Origin: Euperipatoides rowelli
Taxonomy: Eukaryota > Onychophora > Udeonychophora > Euonychophora > Peripatopsidae
NCBI GenBank assembly: GCA_003024985.2
Contig: PXIH01S0005219.1
DNA length: 12,461 bases
Direction: 5' to 3' (one strand)
Below are positions 7,337-12,461 of this stretch, piece after piece. Made by a program: the position numbers and the translations under genes. A model generated the notes under the pieces. That model worked only from the letters and a program-made list of their open reading frames with translations, searched no databases and was not told the DNA's origin. The first letter of the stretch is position 1; each line of letters begins with the position of its first letter.

Positions 7337-8073
7337 GTGAGAGGGAGATCAATGAATTTCTCATTTTGACAAAGGTAACTGTCTAATTTATATTTAAAAT
7401 TTCTGAAGTTATCAGACAGTAAAGTATCTTCAGGCAGGTCATTCCACCAATCTATGTTTCTATTAATCAGGCTTTTTTGCATTCGTGAAGTTCTTTTGAA
7501 GTTTATAGCAATTTTGAAATGATGATTGTGTCTGGTAGAGCTTGGATCAAGGGTGTATATATGTTTAGCATTGCCACCTAGAATTATTTCCTTGTACATA
7601 AAGATCATGTCTCCCCTCAAGAATCTTTGAGAGGGAGACATGATGCCAACTAATTTGTTGAGTCTTACTTTATAGGGTAAGAAGTAGAAGCCTTTTTATG
7701 TGTTTAGAGACATATCTCCCTTGTTTATAAACCAAATGCTATTCTGTGCATATTCAAACAAAGGTTGAATAAAGACAGAGTAAAGGATCCTGAAGGCAGA
7801 TAATGATAATTGACCTAGTCCACTCTTAATAAACCCAAATTGCTTATTAGCTTTCTTTATAATATAGTCAACGTGAGGACCAAACGACAGTCTGTTATCA
7901 AGTATAACACCAAGGTTTTTATGGCAATTGCAAACTTCAAGTGGGATACCATTCAATGAGTAATCAAAAATGTAAGGTCTACCAAAAATTCTCATAACTA
8001 ATGTCTTATGATTAATCAGTAAATTGTTATCAGAGAACCAAGAGAAAATTTTTGTGTCATCGATGGAAAAGAG
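7330..8073 (-). pseudogene. LINE C RT thumb and C-terminal domain
   Basis: One minus-strand frame from about 8073 to TGA 7330-7332 carries LFSIDDTKIFSWFSDNNLL, the segment just after YADD. It continues with LEVCNCHKNLGVILDNRLSF (K-x-L-G-V-I-L-D motif), then RILYSVFIQPLFEYA (I-x-P-L-x-E-Y). A TAA at 7696-7698 interrupts it. The same frame continues with GFYFLPYKVRLNKL, RFLRGDMIFMYKEI, and NRNIDWWNDLPED with FRNFKYKLDSYL. These are the standard C-terminal motifs of CR1/Jockey-type ORF2 proteins, with complete spacing. Only the single TAA breaks about 245 codons. Confidence 0.92.
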
Positions 8074-8806
8074 ATTTCTGATAATCTAACATCATCAGCT
8101 TACAGCAATGTCATAGATTCAATCACATTTAGTAGATCACATAGAAAAAGGTTAAACATACAGCCTGACAAGATTGTTCCCTGTGGTAAACCATGGTTAA
8201 TATCAAATCTGTTAGAAAGAGTGCCATTAACATAAACATTTTTTCTATTTCTAAGATAATCAGATATCCAATCAAAAATTGGCAACGGAAAATTCATGAG
8301 TGAAATTTTATTTAGTAGTATAAAATGGTCCACAGAATCAAAAGTGGAGGCAAGATCCAAAAATATGACATCTGTTGGAATACCTTTCTCCCATCCATTG
8401 AGGTAAGATTTGTTAGCATTAAATATGTTGTCAGTAGTTGAAAAACCTTTTCTGAAGCCAAATTGGTTATAATCCATTCTTTTTAAAATTAGTTTTTCCA
8501 CTATTTTAGCAATAGCGGAAGTGATCACAATAGGCCTGTATGAATTAGCACTTTTATTATTACCACTTTTAAAGATAGGGCGTAATATACCTACTTTCCA
8601 GGAGCAAGGAAGCATAGCCCACTTGAGAGAGAATTGATCACAATAAGCAAAAATTTGACAAAGAAATTCGAAAAAGTTTTAAGGTGAAAATTGTTTATTC
8701 CATCAATTGAAACAGAAAATGATGATTTTAAATTCATAATCAAGTTGCCAACATCCAACTCACAAACACTGATATATAATGAGTCCATAACTAGAGAGTG
8801 ATCAAT
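8074..8806 (-). pseudogene. LINE C reverse transcriptase core, stopped at YADD
   Basis: The first part (8806 to about 8625) reads LVMDSLYISVCELDVGNLIM and SSFSVSIDGINNFHLK, matching the S-x-G-x-D-G-I region. A frameshift near 8620 leads to a frame open to 8100. This frame has SWKVGILRPIFKSG (block 1), SYRPIVITSAIAKIVEKLI (block 2), QFGFRKGFSTTDNIF, DVIFLDLASTFDSVDH (catalytic Asp block) and INHGLPQGTILSG (block 4), then LFLCDLLNVIESMTLL. The next codon is TAA (8100-8102) where the Tyr of YADD belongs, followed by A-D-D at 8091-8099. Between KRM and YNQFGF roughly a dozen residues usual in this family are missing without loss of frame. The first catalytic Asp is intact. Confidence 0.93.
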
Positions 8807-9190
8807 GCAACAGTATTAGTTAAACCGCAGCTATTCCCTCCCTGATTTGCATTGAATCTAGTAAAGAATTCAGCAAAGATCCTTCCCATAACTATAGGAT
8901 CAGTAACAGACAAATCATTAAGGCATAATTCACCAATTATAGAATGGTCAGGGTTCTTGTTATTTTTCAGGTGGATGAATAGTAAATTTTTTATTATTTA
9001 ATGAGTTAGCTATCAAATTATTTTGGAAAATCCATCTTGCATCTTTTGGTTTGTTGTTAAGAGTATTTCTCTGAGATTTATAGGAAGACAAGGAGATATT
9101 ATTTTTCAATTAGCTAAATTGCTCATTTAATTTACCAACTAGCTTAATTTTTTTTACAAACTTAATGAAGTGACATGGATTCCATATTTG
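8793..9190 (-). pseudogene. LINE C endonuclease-RT linker region
   Basis: One minus-strand frame (about 9190-8970) gives FIKFVKKIKLVGKLNEQFS, a stop, then KSQRNTLNNKPKDARWIFQN and a stop. A shifted frame (about 8965-8793) gives DHSIIGELCLNDLSVTDPIV and GRIFAEFFTRF. The last part is the V-T-D-P-x-x-x-x-x-x-F-x-x-F-F motif that precedes the RT in LINE ORF2 proteins, also seen in LINE B at 4130. The first half is weaker and its outer limit is uncertain. No endonuclease sequence follows it upstream, so LINE C is 5' truncated here. Confidence 0.75.
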
Positions 9191-9544
9191 GAGAGTGACT
9201 GAATCATGAGCAGATCAACTCATCCAAACCTCTCCTCCCTCTCCCCACCACATTATCTACTTCACTAAATGAGATTCAAGTTATTGGCATGAAATTTATT
9301 TCGTTCATTCTTCCATCTCATTCAAATATAAATTTTATCAGCTTTCAGAGCTTTTGAAAGCATGCAAAGAGAAGCAGAAAATGGTGAGCATTCAGTGAAG
9401 TCATGAAATTTATGAATGAAGATCAAACTCTTATGGGTGTGTTTTTTGAATTCAAAATTCCATCCCTATCCACAGCCATTTCTTACAAGATTAGTATAAA
9501 GTGTATTATTTTAAGGCAACTGACTTTTCAATTTTTTTATTTAA

Positions 9545-9568
9545 AAAAGAAGCTAATTAGCTTCTTTT
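9545..9568. repeat. 24-bp perfect palindrome
   Basis: AAAAGAAGCTAA is followed at once by its exact reverse complement, with no loop. It could form a small cruciform or be the symmetrical residue of a repeat junction. It is followed by three AATCAG-like units (about 9577-9597). No function is shown. Confidence 0.9.
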
Positions 9569-9999
9569 CAAACTTCAATCAGAATCAGAATCAGAAAATC
9601 AAGTACACTACAGGAGCCGTTAAGCAACCTATACCAAAGTGCAATGGCAGTAGGCAATTGCAACAAAAAAATAGGCTACATTTAGATAACGTAAAGCCTT
9701 AGTTGTAAGGTTAGGCTTTAGTAGGCCCATTCATCTTAATATTTTACAACATTAGGCCTTAGATGTATGTAAACCTAGTAGACATTAAATGTGTCACATT
9801 AACATTCTTATTCACTATAGTTCTTAAAATAACTACCATCCCAAAAAAAAGGTCAATATTTGTTATGTATTAACATACAGCAAAATAATTCATTGCCACA
9901 TGCACACTTGTAGGCTATGTTCGGATAATCTTAGAACAGATTATCTTTTGGAGCAATCCTGTAATGAAATGTTTATCCTCTTACTAGTTTAGCTAGTCA

Positions 10000-10017
10000 A
10001 ATAAATGTTGTTGTTGT
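10000..10017 (+). repeat. AATAAA followed by (TGT)n: possible orphan retroelement 3' end
   Basis: AATAAA at 10000-10005 runs directly into four TGT units. Many LINE and SINE families end with a polyadenylation signal followed by a short simple tail of this sort. I could read no coding remnant in the 250 bp to the left. It may be a very 5'-truncated copy, or coincidence in AT-rich DNA. Confidence 0.35.
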
Positions 10018-11490
10018 ATTCTGTTACCAAGAATAGCGTATAATTTGTTTCTTTTCTATTAAATATATAATAATATTTAACAAGGATGAAAGTGAAATTA
10101 GTTATTAAATATTTTGTACGTTTGTCACTTTTGTCTTTCTAAATTTTAAAAAATGCATCCAAAATAAAATAAAATATGCATTCATTAATAATATATGAAT
10201 ATTTTTAAAAATGTAACGATGGATGGTAAGTAACAGTTATGCAGACATTTTTTTTTTCCAATATTGCTTCTTTCACAATGACTAAGTTTTTCCTCGCAAA
10301 GTAGGCTTCAGAATGGTTCAAATAAGATAAGAGGTCAGCTATCAGTTTTGCCTAAATATGTTTTGATATGATTTCCCACCCACAAGAATTTTCTTGTATA
10401 ATCCATTTTATATTTTATTTTTTTCCTAATGTATTAACATCACATTTAATTTTGCCAATAAATTGCAAATTAATTTATACTTGCAGAAATTGAATTTTTT
10501 ATTTTTAAAATAAGTATTATTATTGCATGCCAGAAATCAATGTAGACTAGTAATGTAGAGTATAAGCTAAGTATAGGGTCTTCTGAATGTTGATTATAAG
10601 GCCAGCTGACACTAGTCATGTGATTAAATAACTTTGTACTGATCTATAAATACATTAAAGTCTTCTATTTGAGTTTAATTTACTAGCAATCAATAATACA
10701 GCAAAGAACAATAATGATCTCAGAATTCTAGACTTCCTTTTTATAACTGACCAGTTAAAAGACCTTATAATTCCCATTAATATCTAGCTATCAGTCTGTG
10801 AACCTTATGAAATGCTTGCTAGTTGTTCTTTATATGATATTAAATATTTTAAAGAGCTAAACTCATTATCAAATATTTGAAGTTACATAACTTCATTTTA
10901 TTAAAACATTAATTCTTATCACTATGTAAAATGAAAAATTGGCCAATAAAGAAATTGTTGATAGTAATTGTTTAACGGAATAATTTCAATATAAAAATAA
11001 TTATTGGACTAAATCTATTTGATATTTAAACAGATTTAGACTCTCAAGACGATTTAGTAACTGCAATTTAGTTTAGGCTATGATATGATGAGATGGTATG
11101 AGAAGGGTGGGGAATGCAAATGTGACCAAAATCTGTTTCAACAATTTTACTGTTAGAAAAAAAAACAATGTTATTCAAATTGGCATTATGTTATGTAAAT
11201 GAAGGCTATAATAATCTCTGTGCTAACTCTAAGCCATTTGTGTTTCTGGATATGCTTCTATGTTTTTAAAAATTACTTATGCAATTCTCTTTCTCTTATC
11301 GTGTCTCATTTCTTGCTAAAAAAAAAAGAATATGAGAGATGTTGCGCAATCACATAGAATCAAAGTGGATTTTCACTGGTTATAAGAAAAATGCTGTTCT
11401 CTATGTACTTTGAAAACTACCTGAATAAGTAGGACATGATTATGGAATTTCAATCCATCAATTGGTCCACAATTCCAGAGAAAAAGTCCA

Positions 11491-11498
11491 GTCCCATA
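11491..11498 (+). repeat. Candidate target-site duplication GTCCCATA (left)
   Basis: GTCCCATA occurs here and again at 11758-11765, exactly next to the right end of the candidate miniature element. Confidence 0.6.
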
Positions 11499-11757
11499 GA
11501 ATGGTGTCTGCAGAAAAAAATCCAGTGGATATATGGGGGTGGGGACAATTTTTTTGTCAAGAGCTTTGTCACTTTATTTTTAAGTACTTTTCACCAATTT
11601 GTTTCGGCATTATTAAAAATGATGTACGGTAGCGTTAAGTTTTTTTTTTTCATATTTTTCCGTGAAATTCCATTAAAGAAAAATTGCCACTATTTTTCCA
11701 GGGGTAGAGGCAACTGCCTCCTCTTGCCTCCCCCCCCCCCCCTAATGGATGCCCTTG
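11499..11757. mobile_element. Probable decayed hAT-like miniature element (259 bp)
   Basis: The right end, GGCAACTGCCTCCTC then a C-rich run and TGGATGCCCTTG, resembles the widespread nonautonomous ends that finish in GGATCCGCCCCTG next to an 8-bp duplication. GTCCCATA follows immediately and is repeated at 11491-11498. The left end GAATGGTGTCTGCAG is a poor match to the expected CAGGGGCGGATCCAG (about 8 of 15). However, a G-rich tract at 11534-11545 mirrors the C-rich tract at 11729-11742. So the terminal repeats are imperfect and partly eroded. The interior is AT-rich with no transposase. Resemblance to the family is from memory; the duplication is seen. Confidence 0.55.
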
Positions 11758-11765
11758 GTCCCATA
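11758..11765 (+). repeat. Candidate target-site duplication GTCCCATA (right)
   Basis: This is an exact copy of 11491-11498, abutting the GCCCTTG end of the candidate element. Confidence 0.6.
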
Positions 11766-12461
11766 CTTTGAGCACATAAATGTTTTCATTGTCAGAGCAT
11801 CTGTTAGTTCATAAAAATACACTGAGTAAACATTTCCTTGTGACATAGAAAACCATTAAGTTACCTGATTCAAGGTCAAAGTTTATTATTTTTACCTTAC
11901 ACTTATTTCCAGAAAACAAAGGATTGAATTTACTGTATGTGTGCATAACAAACTATCAAGAGTTCTGAGTATCTGAGCTGTAGGTTACAATGGTTACATT
12001 TTTGGATGAATACATAACGATCAAAATAATTGAAACAACAACAATGGTTCCTAAATGCATTAAAAGAAGATGTAACTTAATCTTAAGAATGAGCTGTTTT
12101 ATACTGCAGCAATATCCAAAGAGAAAATCTAGTTCATGAGATTTTTTTTTTTACTTTTACAAATTAAACTACCAAAAATAGAAGACACCAATTAATTATA
12201 ATTTTAATACGATTGATTTTTTTTTTTAATGATAAAATTATTATTTGATAGACATAAAGTTTCTGTTTAAAAACCACTACTTAAACATCTGAAAAGCAGA
12301 TCAAATCTTCTAATGGCAGGAAGGAAATTCCTTCAAATGTGAATGTGTGAAATGCCACTAGCAAAGATTAAGAATATCGGCTAGGGCAGGTACAATAAAA
12401 ACAAAGCCAGAAAATTGGTTAAAAAAAAAAAAAGCTATTACCTGTTTGACTAAGTGGAATG
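11766..12461. other. Non-coding AT-rich DNA, no recognised gene
   Basis: This stretch has several T and A homopolymers of 9-14 bases (near 12142, 12219 and 12420). No open frame or domain of note was seen. It may be intronic or intergenic. Confidence 0.55.

Larger units (their letters stand above)
7185..9193 (-). mobile_element. LINE C: 5'-truncated CR1/Jockey-like retrotransposon
   Basis: Read on the minus strand it runs from the endonuclease-RT linker (about 9190) through RT and the C-terminal domain (stop at 7330-7332), a short 3' UTR with a 19-bp tandem repeat and an AAAT tail (7185-7200). It has a few frameshifts (near 8970, 8800, 8620 and 8075) and in-frame stops at 9115, 8100-8102 and 7696-7698. 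It is thus younger or less decayed than LINE B. The left protein boundary is uncertain because similarity fades near 9190. No target-site duplication was found. Its RT and C-terminal motifs resemble LINE A and LINE B, but the sequence is clearly a different family or lineage. Confidence 0.9.
9194..11490. other. Non-coding AT-rich DNA, no recognised gene
   Basis: No protein motif, tRNA or transposon core was recognised on either strand. The longest open frame (9403-9702, plus) is low-complexity Lys/Ile/Phe/Asn protein and looks like chance. Short TAGGCT/AGCCTA words recur between 9670 and 9915. Two small features are listed separately: a palindrome and an AATAAA-(TGT)n stretch. Confidence 0.55.

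Noticed and set aside
9403-9702. 99-codon plus-strand open frame
   Set aside because: Low-complexity Lys/Phe/Ile/Asn-rich translation spanning a palindrome and AATCAG repeats; no domain.
11023-11042. Small inverted repeat around CTAAATCT/AGATTTAG
   Set aside because: Arms of about 8 bp are expected by chance in this composition.
450-11085. Recurring TAGGCT/AGCCTA/TAGGCC words (near 455, 525, 990, 9671, 9710, 9753, 9912, 11076)
   Set aside because: They stand out in AT-rich DNA and might be a genome-wide word bias, but spacing is irregular and no structure or function can be argued from this window.
11436-11771. 111-codon plus-strand open frame with a polyproline end
   Set aside because: It crosses the candidate miniature element, and the polyproline is the translation of its C-rich run.

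Overview
This is AT-rich eukaryotic repeat DNA, most likely from an invertebrate animal. It has degraded non-LTR retrotransposons (LINEs) with an APE-type endonuclease and an ORF1/ORF2 layout, nonautonomous hAT-like DNA transposons with 8-bp target-site duplications, microsatellites and long A/T runs. I found no host gene, tRNA, rRNA or bacterial gene structure. The species cannot be fixed from the sequence.

Layout. 1-113 is a three-phase microsatellite. 114-1910 shows nothing I recognise apart from a short AAAT-rich run. 1914-2497 (+) is LINE A, the C-terminal end of an ORF2 plus a 3' UTR ending in an AAAT tail; it contains a 35-bp-arm inverted repeat. 2739 to about 6130 (+) is LINE B, the longest copy. 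It runs from the end of ORF1 through the ORF1 stop codon, endonuclease, linker, a reverse transcriptase lacking its centre, the YADD box and the C-terminal domain. A 745-bp hAT-like element (4515-5259) sits inside its RT, flanked by TCAATGCC duplications. 7185 to about 9190 (-) is LINE C, from the endonuclease-RT linker to the 3' tail. Its reverse transcriptase has a stop codon exactly at the tyrosine of YADD. 9194-11490 holds a 24-bp palindrome and an orphan AATAAA-(TGT)n tail. 11499-11757 is a probable second, older hAT-like miniature element with GTCCCATA duplications. The remainder is featureless.

Nothing here can move by itself. LINE B keeps YADD but has lost the first catalytic-aspartate block of RT and the GDFN motif of the endonuclease. 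LINE C keeps the first block but is stopped at YADD. LINE A is only a C-terminal fragment. The order of events at LINE B is partly readable: the hAT-like element landed in an RT sequence that is still in frame on both sides.

The observations most worth checking are: a UAG-CAA-UUA context (the tobamovirus-type stop readthrough signal) at the ORF1/ORF2 boundary of LINE B with both reading frames in phase; the near-perfect hairpin inside LINE A; and the two hAT-like insertions with readable duplications.
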